Assembly: GCA_023143305.1 (NCBI GenBank) | Contig: JAGLHV010000007.1 | Coordinates: 1 to 14,059, forward strand | Reading direction: 5' to 3' | Length of the DNA stretch: 14,059 nucleotides | Source: a bacterium | GTDB taxonomy: Bacteria > CBDUZB01 > JAGLHV01 | Part shown: in pieces, positions 1 to 7,075 of the stretch | Numbering within the stretch: position 1 is the first letter of the stretch | Layout: each line of letters opens with the position of its first letter | Notes under the pieces: model-generated | Database searches by the model: none | What the model saw: the letters and a program-made list of their open reading frames with translations, nothing else | What the model was told of the DNA's origin: nothing | Program-made: the position numbers and the translations under genes

Positions 1-68
1 TTTTATCTAAAACAAATTTTTTCCATCCATAGTTTTTATTCGCCCAAAATACTCCCCAAGTTTGTATC

Positions 69-97
69 ATTATAAACAGAAATATGTCTACTGTCAA
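69..97 (-). promoter_or_regulatory. Full-consensus sigma70-type promoter firing leftward off the window
   Basis: On the minus strand the -35 hexamer TTGACA (plus-strand 92-97) and the -10 hexamer TATAAT (69-74) both match consensus exactly and are separated by exactly 17 bases. Transcription would begin near position 62 and leave the window at its left edge. About 60 bases of transcript are visible. They contain GGGGAG but no start codon at a usable distance from it, so the transcribed gene, or a stable RNA, should lie beyond the edge. It reads in the same direction as the upstream dGTPase gene, so the downstream unit can be transcribed independently of that operon. Confidence 0.75.
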
Positions 98-152
98 GCT
101 TTGTTTGGCAGAGGGTAATAATATCCGGTGGTTTAATAAAAAAGGTCTTTTC

Positions 153-1349
153 TTATTTTTTTGGTTTTAAAAAATAACCGTAGCTTTTAGGGACGAATAT
201 GTCTTTGAATTGGTTATTAAAAAAATCATCGGTCATTCCGGCGATAAAATCAACTATTATGCGCCTTTTATCCGTGTTTCTGCGATAATTGTCATCAATA
301 TCTTTCAAATAATGGCGATAAAAAGGAGACTCTTTGTTTTCACTTTTTAAATCGTGCAGAAATTTTTCAAATAATTGTCTAAACATATTCTCAATTTTAG
401 GTGTTTCTTTTTTAATCTGCTCATTGGAATAAATATTGACCTTATTAAACTTTTTTAAATCCCTTAACGCCCTGAATATATCATGGCTAAAGGTTAAATA
501 ATCTTTATCGTAACTATTTTTAATTAAATCCAAAACCAGGGTATTTATTATTTTATCATTGGTGTTTCCGATAATTCGTCTAATACTTTCGGGAATATCC
601 TTTCTTTTTATTACCCTCAAGGTAATGGCATCCTCTATGTCTCTTCCAATATAAGCAATTACATCGGAAATTCTAACTACGCATCCCTCCAGTGTCATCG
701 GAAAAATTTTTTTGCTGTATTTTTCATTAAGAAAACAATTAAAATATTCTTCTTCAAATTTTTTCCAGTCCTTTGCATAATTTGGCCTATATTCCTTACT
801 TAACATCTCACCGTTATGCGTTAAAATACCATCTAAGACCTGCAAGGATAAATTCAATCCTTTTCCGTGTTGTTCCAACTCCATTAAAAATTTTACGCTC
901 TGGGCATTATGCACAAAACAACCTATTTTTTCTTTCTCGCATATCTCATTTAAAACTTTTTCCCCATCATGGCCGTAAGGAACATGCCCTAAATCATGAC
1001 CCAGAGAAATAGCTTCAATTAAATCTTCGTTCAACTGTAACGACCTTCCTATTACCCTCCCTATTTTAGAAACAAATTGTACATGCAAGACCCGGTGAGT
1101 AATGTGGTCATTTTCAAACAGATAAAAAACTTGTGTTTTATCAATATATCTGGAATAAGCACGGGAATGAATAATTTTGTCTGTATCATGAAAAAAATTC
1201 GGCCGAATATTCATTCGGTCAGAGATTTTTTCTTTTCCCGGAAACTTTCTTATTCCCTTTTTACTCTTACAGGCATATTTAGCTAAAATTCTTCCTTCCC
1301 GATTTGCGTTATTTAGTACTATTTCTGAAAAAATCTCTTTGCTTTTCAT
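153..1349 (-). CDS. dgt: dGTPase-family HD-domain dNTP triphosphohydrolase
   Basis: A 398-residue protein of the deoxyguanosinetriphosphate triphosphohydrolase family, which cleaves dNTPs to the deoxynucleoside and tripolyphosphate with a bound divalent metal. The HD metal site is visible as H85 (in an ITHR motif), H118-D119 in a GHDLGHVPYGH segment at 117-127, and D229 in RISDVIAYIGRDIED. The family's conserved C-terminal DFIAGMTDD segment is also present. Length fits the shorter bacterial dGTPase-like group; substrate preference cannot be read from sequence. The ATG start follows AAGGGG at a good distance. It is the last gene of the operon running down from the VIT-like gene, 83 bases behind the YhaN-like ATPase gene. 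A TATAAT at 1366-1371 could add a local promoter, but no convincing -35 accompanies it. The family call is firm; the role (dNTP pool control or defence) is inference. Confidence 0.9.
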   Translation of the reverse strand: MKSKEIFSEIVLNNANREGRILAKYACKSKKGIRKFPGKEKISDRMNIRPNFFHDTDKIIHSRAYSRYIDKTQVFYLFENDHITHRVLHVQFVSKIGRVIGRSLQLNEDLIEAISLGHDLGHVPYGHDGEKVLNEICEKEKIGCFVHNAQSVKFLMELEQHGKGLNLSLQVLDGILTHNGEMLSKEYRPNYAKDWKKFEEEYFNCFLNEKYSKKIFPMTLEGCVVRISDVIAYIGRDIEDAITLRVIKRKDIPESIRRIIGNTNDKIINTLVLDLIKNSYDKDYLTFSHDIFRALRDLKKFNKVNIYSNEQIKKETPKIENMFRQLFEKFLHDLKSENKESPFYRHYLKDIDDNYRRNTDKRRIIVDFIAGMTDDFFNNQFKDIFVPKSYGYFLKPKK

Positions 1350-1432
1350 TCTTTACCCCTTAACAATTATAATGACTTCTCCCCGTAGCAAGCGTTCTCA
1401 ACTCAATACCATGTACTTTATGATTTTTTATT

Positions 1433-3748
1433 TTAAACTTCAAAATAATTTATTAGACAGGAATGTATATCTTTTTTAAAAAAATCCCTGACTTCCTCTT
1501 TTGCAGTAAAATACAGGCATTGCCATCCCCACTTAGAAATTTCTTTCAACATTTCCAATTGCACTTTTAGCCTGTTACTATCCGCTTTTATAAAAGGATC
1601 ATCCATAATAAAAAAACCTTTATTCCCTTTCAGTAGTTTTTCTCCCAGGGCAAGCCGAATAGAAAAATATAATTGGTCATAGGCGCCTCCGGATAATTTT
1701 TCCGGTGATAAAAGCACTTTATCATTCCTTTTAACTTTTATTTTTCCTGTCTCCAGATTAAAAATCACCTCTTCATAACGGCCATCGGTTATTCGCCTGA
1801 AATACTTGGAAATATCACTCTTTTCCCCGAAAAGAAAAGAAACTTTTTCTCTTTCTTCCATTTCTATTTCTTCAAAAATTTTTATGCTTTTTAAAACACC
1901 GTCCTTTTTATTTTCTTTTTCTTCAATGAATTCGTGCATTTTATTTCTTACCGCATTTAAATCGACCGATGTCCTGCAGAACAAATAATCTGCCTCTAAT
2001 TGCAAAATTTTATTTGTCTCTCGTTCTATCTCTTCTAATCTTTTTTGGAACTGTGTAAATTTCTGTTGTAATTTATTGATCTTTTCTTCATCTAAACTTC
2101 TTTCTTCTTTTAATCCGGAAACAGTTTTTTCATCGTATTCTATATCTTTGGCTTGATCTTTATACCCTTCCAGGCCTACAATCTCTCCCTGCCAATAATC
2201 AATTTTTTCCTTCAAATCCGATATTTTCTTTCCCTTCACTCCAAAAAGATTTTCTAAAATACTTATTTGTTCGCCCTGCACCCTTATTTGTTCCCGTTTT
2301 ACTTTAATTCTTTCCGTATATTTTTGAAACACATGTTTTCCCGATTTTATTTTTATTCCCTCAATTTTTTTCTCACAATTTTTTATTTTTTCCTCGATTC
2401 CTAAAACCTGTTCCTCTTTTAACTCTTTAATTCTTATTTCTACCCTTTCTTTTTCTAACTTTACTCTTTTAAAGCCATCTACTTTTATAAAAAAATCGTC
2501 TTCAAATTGTTTAATATTATTAATAATTTCTTCTACCTTTTCTGCATCTAATTTAAATCTTATACTTGTTAACCTTATTTTTTCAAACATTTCTGCCAGG
2601 CGTCCTTTTTCCCTGACAAATAAAAATTTTAATCCTCCAAAAAAAAGGGTTAGTATAGAAAAAATTATTGTTAATCCATAAAGCAACTCTCCGGGATTAA
2701 CGATAATTCCCATTAAACATATTCCGGCAAAAATCATTACCGTTATCCCGGCAAAAGTATAAAATTTATTTTGTCCTTTTTTTAACGCTAATTCACGATT
2801 TTTCATTTCGTAGTTGTTTATCCGGGGTTTGATTTCATTTTCTATTATTTTTTTTCTTCCTTCCCAAATATAAAACTCATGTTCTTTCTCTTTCAATTCT
2901 TTTTTTATTTCTCTTAATTCTTTTTCTTTATTAGTAAGGTCTATAAATATTTTCTCTCTTTCTTCCTTATAAAACTTTATTTTTTCTTCATTCTTTTCCC
3001 AAAATTTTTCATCTTCTTCACTAAACAACTCTAACTCTTTTGACTTTATTAAACTTGAGGTTAACCCAATTAGAGACTGTCTTCCTTTTTCAAATTTTTC
3101 TCTTTTTCTTGCGTCTTCCATCTTTTTGCTATGATACTTGTTTCTCTCCAGTTTTTCCCGGTATTGAGTATACCTTTCCTCCAGTTCGTTTATTTTTTCC
3201 TTTTTCATTTCTTCCGTTAACTCTGTAATTTTTTCCATTAAGTCTCTTGCTTTTTCTATTTTAGTTTTTAATTTTTCATCTTTAATATCACGAAAAACAC
3301 CGCCGGAGGTTATCTTACCTAAATCTTTCAAGATTTCTTTTATTTTAGTTATCTCTTCCGTTTTTAAGCCGGTAAGCCGGTCGGTTACATTAGTATAAAA
3401 TTCTGCTTCCGCATTAATTGATAAATCGCTGTTTCTGATAATAAAAACATTGCGGCATTCAGACGAAGTTAACCCGGCTATTTTTATTAAATTTCCCTTC
3501 TCCGGCAGTTTAAATTCTTTTCTTTTATTATCCTCTATAATTACATACCCTTCCGGATTTTCTTCCACCCGTTCTATGGTTTCAAAGTTTTTAACATTTC
3601 GCTTGAGTAACAACTTTACCAAAGCATCTATAGTAAGACTTTTCCCTTTTTCATTTCTGCCGAAAAATAAATTAAAATTATCCAATTTAATTATTCCACA
3701 GTCGGATAAAACCCCATATCGGATTATTGAAAACTCTTTTATTTTCAT
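1433..3748 (-). CDS. Rad50/SbcC-like (YhaN-type) coiled-coil ATPase with membrane hairpin
   Basis: A 771-residue SMC-like ABC ATPase split by a long coiled coil. The N-terminal Walker A is GRNEKGKS at 30-37. The C-terminal half carries the signature LSGG at 685-688, followed by Walker B FFIMDD at 712-717, where Asp717 stands at the position usually held by Glu, as in YhaN/RecF-type proteins. Highly charged heptad-rich arms occupy about 155-325 and 380-640. Between them, where Rad50 has its CxxC zinc hook, lie two hydrophobic segments (about 329-349 and 354-377) joined by a short NPGE turn; no CxxC is present there. The ATG overlaps the stop of the upstream metallophosphoesterase gene as ATGA, implying translational coupling and a complex. 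By family analogy it drives the nuclease partner in DNA-end processing, here probably at the membrane. It is shorter than typical SbcC (about 1000 residues). Confidence 0.88.
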   Translation of the reverse strand: MKIKEFSIIRYGVLSDCGIIKLDNFNLFFGRNEKGKSLTIDALVKLLLKRNVKNFETIERVEENPEGYVIIEDNKRKEFKLPEKGNLIKIAGLTSSECRNVFIIRNSDLSINAEAEFYTNVTDRLTGLKTEEITKIKEILKDLGKITSGGVFRDIKDEKLKTKIEKARDLMEKITELTEEMKKEKINELEERYTQYREKLERNKYHSKKMEDARKREKFEKGRQSLIGLTSSLIKSKELELFSEEDEKFWEKNEEKIKFYKEEREKIFIDLTNKEKELREIKKELKEKEHEFYIWEGRKKIIENEIKPRINNYEMKNRELALKKGQNKFYTFAGITVMIFAGICLMGIIVNPGELLYGLTIIFSILTLFFGGLKFLFVREKGRLAEMFEKIRLTSIRFKLDAEKVEEIINNIKQFEDDFFIKVDGFKRVKLEKERVEIRIKELKEEQVLGIEEKIKNCEKKIEGIKIKSGKHVFQKYTERIKVKREQIRVQGEQISILENLFGVKGKKISDLKEKIDYWQGEIVGLEGYKDQAKDIEYDEKTVSGLKEERSLDEEKINKLQQKFTQFQKRLEEIERETNKILQLEADYLFCRTSVDLNAVRNKMHEFIEEKENKKDGVLKSIKIFEEIEMEEREKVSFLFGEKSDISKYFRRITDGRYEEVIFNLETGKIKVKRNDKVLLSPEKLSGGAYDQLYFSIRLALGEKLLKGNKGFFIMDDPFIKADSNRLKVQLEMLKEISKWGWQCLYFTAKEEVRDFFKKDIHSCLINYFEV

Positions 3749-4806
3749 AAGCGCGCTTCCATTATTGCTTTTATTACCATATTATACATTTGTTTTTTCT
3801 TCTTCGGCGAATAATTACTTTTATTGAGTTTTTTAGTGAAATTTTTAAATAATTCATCTTCAAAAATCATCCGCACATCTTTAAACTCGTAATAAGCCTC
3901 GATACTTCTTCCGGCAATAATTTTATCTATCAGCCTTCTGAGTTCTATTTCATTCATTCCAACTGTTTCACTATTTATAAAACCCTTAATTATTAACTTC
4001 ACCCGGGCATGGAGATGCAAATCATTAAAATGTTTTTCTACAATTTCCAATGGTTTTTTATCTTTAAAAGGATCAAACTCGATAACTACTTCTTCGAAAT
4101 GCAGCGTATCCAAAAGATATTCCTGCGGTGGTTTTCCAATTTCAAAAATATTAACCTTTCTCATTCCCGTTTCTTTTCTCGTTATTGCTATCGGCGACCC
4201 CGGATAAACAAAATATCCCTGATTTTCCAACCTTTTAACTTCAAATCTGGAGTGAAAATGGCCTGCCAGAATATAATCAATTTTTAACCCTTTAAAATAG
4301 GAAAGCTTCACCGGCATATACCGTTCTTCTCCTTCATCTCCAAAATCCCTTCTGGAAAAAAAAGTATCCAGTAATTCCCCGTGATAAAGTAAAATATTTT
4401 TTTCTCCGGAATTTAACATCTTTTTTAAAGAATGTATTTTATCTATTATTTCTTCTTTTTCTATTTGCATAAAGGGCATTCCCCATATTTTTAGCTCTTT
4501 ATACTGAAAGGGATGCATTAAATCAGATATAATAACCACCTCTTTACCAAAATCCAATCCGGGTTCATATGCTGACCGGTCATGATTTCCACAAATTAAT
4601 ACTATTTTAAAACCATTATCGGAGAAAATCTCTCTTATTTTCGGACGGAGATTTTCCGCATCAATATTTTTATCAAAAAGATCCCCGCTAATAACCAGCA
4701 CATCTATTTTAACTTTTTTTCCGATACCGACTAAAGTTTCCAGTGTTCTCCACCGTTCATCTTCATAATTTCTTAAATGCAAATCTGCTGTATGCATTAT
4801 CTTCAT
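3745..4806 (-). CDS. Mre11/SbcD-like (YhaO-type) metallophosphoesterase, DNA nuclease subunit
   Basis: A 353-residue calcineurin-like phosphoesterase with the full metal-binding set: DLH at 8-10, GD at 41-42, GNHD at 73-76, H142 in a YHGE context, and GHFH at 182-185. This order and spacing are those of SbcD/Mre11 exonucleases, which use a two-metal (usually manganese) site. The C-terminal 130 residues would form the capping and partner-binding region and end in a lysine-rich tail (SPKKKKQ). The ATG follows AAGGA and lies 10 bases after the VIT-like gene stop. The stop codon overlaps the ATPase start, the classic arrangement of a nuclease-ATPase pair. The short cap and the membrane hairpin in the partner favour YhaO/YhaN over a housekeeping SbcCD pair. 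Confidence 0.88.
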   Translation of the reverse strand: MKIMHTADLHLRNYEDERWRTLETLVGIGKKVKIDVLVISGDLFDKNIDAENLRPKIREIFSDNGFKIVLICGNHDRSAYEPGLDFGKEVVIISDLMHPFQYKELKIWGMPFMQIEKEEIIDKIHSLKKMLNSGEKNILLYHGELLDTFFSRRDFGDEGEERYMPVKLSYFKGLKIDYILAGHFHSRFEVKRLENQGYFVYPGSPIAITRKETGMRKVNIFEIGKPPQEYLLDTLHFEEVVIEFDPFKDKKPLEIVEKHFNDLHLHARVKLIIKGFINSETVGMNEIELRRLIDKIIAGRSIEAYYEFKDVRMIFEDELFKNFTKKLNKSNYSPKKKKQMYNMVIKAIMEARL

Positions 4807-4816
4807 TTGAGTTTCC

Positions 4817-5293
4817 TTATTTAATTACTTTCCCTACCCACACACCAATATTATGGGTTAAAATTATTACAATCAAAACAATCATCAAATGTTCTATAAT
4901 TACTCCTTTAGGACTTATTTTCTGTTCTCTGGCTAAATAGGAACTAAACACAATGAGCAAAAATATTCCCCAGATTATACTTGCCACAATAGCCGAAAAA
5001 AGATTCAAAAATAAAACCGGAATAATAAAAGACATAGCAAAAATAAATTTGCAAAAAAAAGTAGCAACGGTTGCCTCCCAAATTTCTTTCTCACAATGTT
5101 TATTTTCTGATTCTTCCGAAAAATGAATACCCATAGCATCTGAAAAAGCATCCGATATAGCCATTATAATAATTGCTCCCATAACAACAGACTTAGAATT
5201 TGTGCTGGCATGTAATCCTATAATTAATCCCAGAGTAGTAATTACCCCTGATGATAATCCAAAACTGAGGCCTGTCTTTAACGAATGTTTCAT
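4817..5293 (-). CDS. Small VIT1/CCC1-like integral membrane protein, putative Fe/Mn transporter
   Basis: A 158-residue membrane protein with about five hydrophobic segments (roughly 8-27, 35-55, 76-98, 100-118, 132-155). The first carries a GVITTLGLIIGL stretch typical of the VIT1/CCC1 iron and manganese transporter family, and the second holds acidic residues (D48, D52, then E60-E61) where that family places its transport acids. VIT proteins usually exceed 200 residues and carry a cytosolic metal-binding domain after the second helix; here this is reduced to about 15 residues with an Asn-Lys-His-Cys-Glu-Lys-Glu run. It heads the nuclease/ATPase/dGTPase operon. A GGGAG site lies 11 bases before the ATG, a slightly long spacing. 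Metal substrate is unproven; another small multi-helix membrane role is possible. Confidence 0.68.
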   Translation of the reverse strand: MKHSLKTGLSFGLSSGVITTLGLIIGLHASTNSKSVVMGAIIIMAISDAFSDAMGIHFSEESENKHCEKEIWEATVATFFCKFIFAMSFIIPVLFLNLFSAIVASIIWGIFLLIVFSSYLAREQKISPKGVIIEHLMIVLIVIILTHNIGVWVGKVIK

Positions 5294-5353
5294 AAACTAA
5301 TTTTCTCCCACTATTCACATAATAATTTTTTTTAAATCACTGTCCTCTTATAA

Positions 5354-5383
5354 AGTATATATCTAACCTTAGCCAAAAGGCAA
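5354..5383 (-). promoter_or_regulatory. Candidate promoter of the VIT-YhaO-YhaN-dgt operon
   Basis: On the minus strand TTGCCT (plus-strand 5378-5383) and TATACT (5354-5359) are separated by 18 bases and lie about 60 bases upstream of the VIT-like start. The -10 matches consensus at five of six bases, the -35 at four of six. It is placed back to back with the ndk promoter in the 181-bp divergent gap; no operator or riboswitch fold was recognised there. Confidence 0.45.
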
Positions 5384-5410
5384 GTATAAATTTTAAAAAG
5401 TATCTTTTGC

Positions 5411-5439
5411 TTGACAAATATATTTTTTTTTGTTTTAAT
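5411..5439 (+). promoter_or_regulatory. ndk promoter
   Basis: TTGACA (5411-5416) is followed after exactly 17 bases by TTTAAT (5434-5439). The -35 is perfect and the -10 matches at five of six bases. Transcription should start near 5446, giving a leader of about 30 bases that carries the AAGGA ribosome site (5462-5466), eight bases before the ndk ATG. The position and the simple leader suggest constitutive expression. Confidence 0.72.
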
Positions 5440-5474
5440 CAGGTAGAGTAAAAATATAAAAAAGGAACTAAACA

Positions 5475-5942
5475 ATGTCTAACAAAAAAGGTTTGTCCGA
5501 CCAGCAAACATTAGTACTGATTAAACCGGATGGTTTAAAAAAATCATTAACAGGAAACATTCTTACCCGGCTTTCAGAAACAAAATTAAATATTGTAGGA
5601 ACACGGGTAGTAAAAGTATCCCGCAAATTAGCCGAAGAACATTATAAACACTTAAAAGGAAAACCCTTTTATCCGGAATTAATTAAGTATCTCCAGGGTA
5701 AAATACATAAAAAGGAAAAAATTTTAGCTCTGGTTTATCAGGGAAAAAATGCTATTAAAAAGGTACGACAAATCGCCGGAGCAACTAATCCGGAAGAAGC
5801 CGGACCTACTACTATTCGCGGATCTTACGGCCGTATTACCACCAAGGGTGTTTATGAAAATGTCATTCATGCTTCCAGCAATGAAGAAGAAGCTAAACGG
5901 GAAATAAAATTATGGTTTAAGCCCAATGAAATTATTTACTAG
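5475..5942 (+). CDS. ndk: Nucleoside diphosphate kinase
   Basis: A 155-residue NDP kinase that moves the gamma-phosphate of ATP to (d)NDPs through a phosphohistidine. Visible conserved elements are the IKPDG motif (16-20, catalytic Lys17), the KPFY segment (63-66), GATNPEEAGPTTIRG (102-116) and the active-site His132 in NVIHASSN. The last differs from the usual NxxHGSDS: Ala-Ser-Ser follows the His. The stretch from the conserved Arg115 to His132 is about four residues longer than in standard bacterial enzymes, and the product (155 versus about 140-150) is slightly long, with an 11-residue N-terminal extension rich in Lys, Ser and Gln. It is the only plus-strand gene, divergent from the VIT-led operon and convergent with the HIT gene. 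Function is secure; the variant active-site loop is what stands out. Confidence 0.95.
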   Translation: MSNKKGLSDQQTLVLIKPDGLKKSLTGNILTRLSETKLNIVGTRVVKVSRKLAEEHYKHLKGKPFYPELIKYLQGKIHKKEKILALVYQGKNAIKKVRQIAGATNPEEAGPTTIRGSYGRITTKGVYENVIHASSNEEEAKREIKLWFKPNEIIY

Positions 5943-5986
5943 GTAAATTACCTGCCATAACATTTCTATTAAACAAATTTAGTGAT

Positions 5987-6008
5987 AAATAAAAATTATT
6001 TTTATTTT
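5987..6008. terminator. AT-only palindrome between ndk and HIT gene, possible bidirectional terminator
   Basis: AAATAAAAAT and ATTTTTATTT form 10-base arms around a single T, in the 59-bp convergent gap and running over the stop codon of the HIT gene. It reads as an A-run/T-run hairpin on both strands, which suits a bidirectional terminator, but the stem has no G:C pair. A second small palindrome, AGGTAAATTACCT (5941-5953), overlaps the ndk stop. No stronger terminator is visible for either gene. Confidence 0.3.
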
Positions 6009-6496
6009 GTGTTCTTTTCTGAAAGGTAAGTTTTTTTTAATTTATTATAGGTTTCCCTAAGTGCTTCAGAAATTACTTTTGTTTGAGCAATCGTAGGCAT
6101 AAAATTAGTATCCCCCTGCCATCGGGGAATGATATGAATATGAAAATGTTTTTCTATTCCCGCCCCGGCGATTTTTCCCATATTTATTCCAATATTAAAA
6201 CCTTCCGGGCTAAAAGCTTTCTTTAATAAGCTTACACTTTCTTTCACTGTATGCATTAATTCATTAAAAACTTCTTTTTTCAGGTCTTCTATTTCTGCCA
6301 AATGTTCATTGGGTATAACCATCAAATGTCCGTTATTATAAGGAAATGTATTTAAAATAACAAAACAATTTTTTTTTCGGAAAAGAATATAATTAGCTTC
6401 ATCTTGATTTTCGTTTATTTTTTTGCAGAAAACACATTTTTTCAATTTTTTCCCCCGAATGTATTTCATTCGCCAGGGAGCCCATAGTAATTTCAT
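6002..6496 (-). CDS. HIT-family nucleotide hydrolase/phosphorylase (Ap4A-phosphorylase-like)
   Basis: A 164-residue histidine-triad protein. The catalytic triad HFHIH (117-121) precedes IIPRW, with the central His119 expected to form the nucleotidyl intermediate. A CVFC pair at 21-24 is the zinc-site half seen in many bacterial HIT proteins, and the NNGHLMVIP segment (54-62) is the conserved substrate strand. The N-terminus LWAPWRMKYI is characteristic of the subgroup that includes mycobacterial Ap4A phosphorylase, so cleavage of dinucleoside polyphosphates is likely but not proven. A GGGAG site precedes the ATG by about 11 bases. It follows the flavodoxin gene by 27 bases and is the last gene of the long minus-strand run. 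Confidence 0.88.
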   Translation of the reverse strand: MKLLWAPWRMKYIRGKKLKKCVFCKKINENQDEANYILFRKKNCFVILNTFPYNNGHLMVIPNEHLAEIEDLKKEVFNELMHTVKESVSLLKKAFSPEGFNIGINMGKIAGAGIEKHFHIHIIPRWQGDTNFMPTIAQTKVISEALRETYNKLKKTYLSEKNTK

Positions 6497-6523
6497 TCTT
6501 TCTTTTACTCCCTTTCCTTTTTT

Positions 6524-7000
6524 TTATAAATTAAGTTTTTTTACCAATTTAGCTGCTCTTTGTCCTTGCTGTTTGCACTGATTACAACTTCTCTCATCCG
6601 GTGCCGCAATTGCCACTGTTCCATAATGATCTCCTTTAGGATTACCTTCAATAATCATTCCATGTATCAAAAACACCTTTAATATATCCATAATTGTCGT
6701 CTCGTTTCCCCCACCCACATTATGGCTGGAAGAAAATGCCGCTCCAACTTTTCCTTCCAGTTTTCCGTGTAGTTTTACACTTTTATCAAAAAAATCTTTT
6801 ATCTCCGCGGCCATAGTTCCATAATAAGTAGGAGACCCCACAATTATTCCATCTGCTTTGAGCAAATCTTCTATTTTTGCTTTTTTTACTTCTTTTAATT
6901 CTACCTCAACCCCTTCCCCAGTTACCCCTTCTTCTATTAATTTTGCCATTTTTTGAGTATTTCCCGATTGAGAAAAATAAATAATTAATATCTTCGGCAT
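6524..7000 (-). CDS. WrbA-like flavodoxin / NAD(P)H:quinone oxidoreductase
   Basis: A 158-residue single-domain flavoprotein. The FMN phosphate loop is SQSGNTQKMA at 10-19, followed by GSPTYYG (55-61) and a third flavin loop, SSHNVGGGNETT (91-102), matching the WrbA layout better than small flavodoxins. It is shorter than WrbA (about 200 residues). A CNQC pair (139-142) near the C-terminus is not part of the flavodoxin core and may bind metal or form a redox disulfide. The ATG follows GAGGAG at eight bases. Cytosolic: no signal peptide. It lies 75 bases after the PorV-like gene and 27 bases before the HIT gene; co-transcription with the export genes is likely but a functional link is not evident. 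Confidence 0.82.
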   Translation of the reverse strand: MPKILIIYFSQSGNTQKMAKLIEEGVTGEGVEVELKEVKKAKIEDLLKADGIIVGSPTYYGTMAAEIKDFFDKSVKLHGKLEGKVGAAFSSSHNVGGGNETTIMDILKVFLIHGMIIEGNPKGDHYGTVAIAAPDERSCNQCKQQGQRAAKLVKKLNL

Positions 7001-7075
7001 AAAAGTTCTCCTCTTATGTTAAATTGTGTTTAAAATTATTTTTATTTCCTAAGTAATATTTAATTCCGGCTTTCA

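Noticed and set aside
1..75. Minus-strand open frame at the left edge beginning MIQTWGVFWANK and running off the window
   Set aside because: Its only ATG overlaps the -10 box of the perfect promoter, so the mRNA from that promoter would start after it, and there is no ribosome site before it. The frame is too short to judge.
1366..1394. Internal promoter for dgt
   Set aside because: TATAAT at 1366-1371 is perfect but no acceptable -35 lies 16-18 bases upstream and there is no extended -10 TG; kept only as a remark.
3450..3827. Plus-strand open frame of 125 residues across the ATPase/nuclease junction
   Set aside because: It is antisense to two well-supported genes, has low-complexity Ser/Phe/Leu composition expected from the reverse of Lys/Glu-rich coding, and has no ribosome site.
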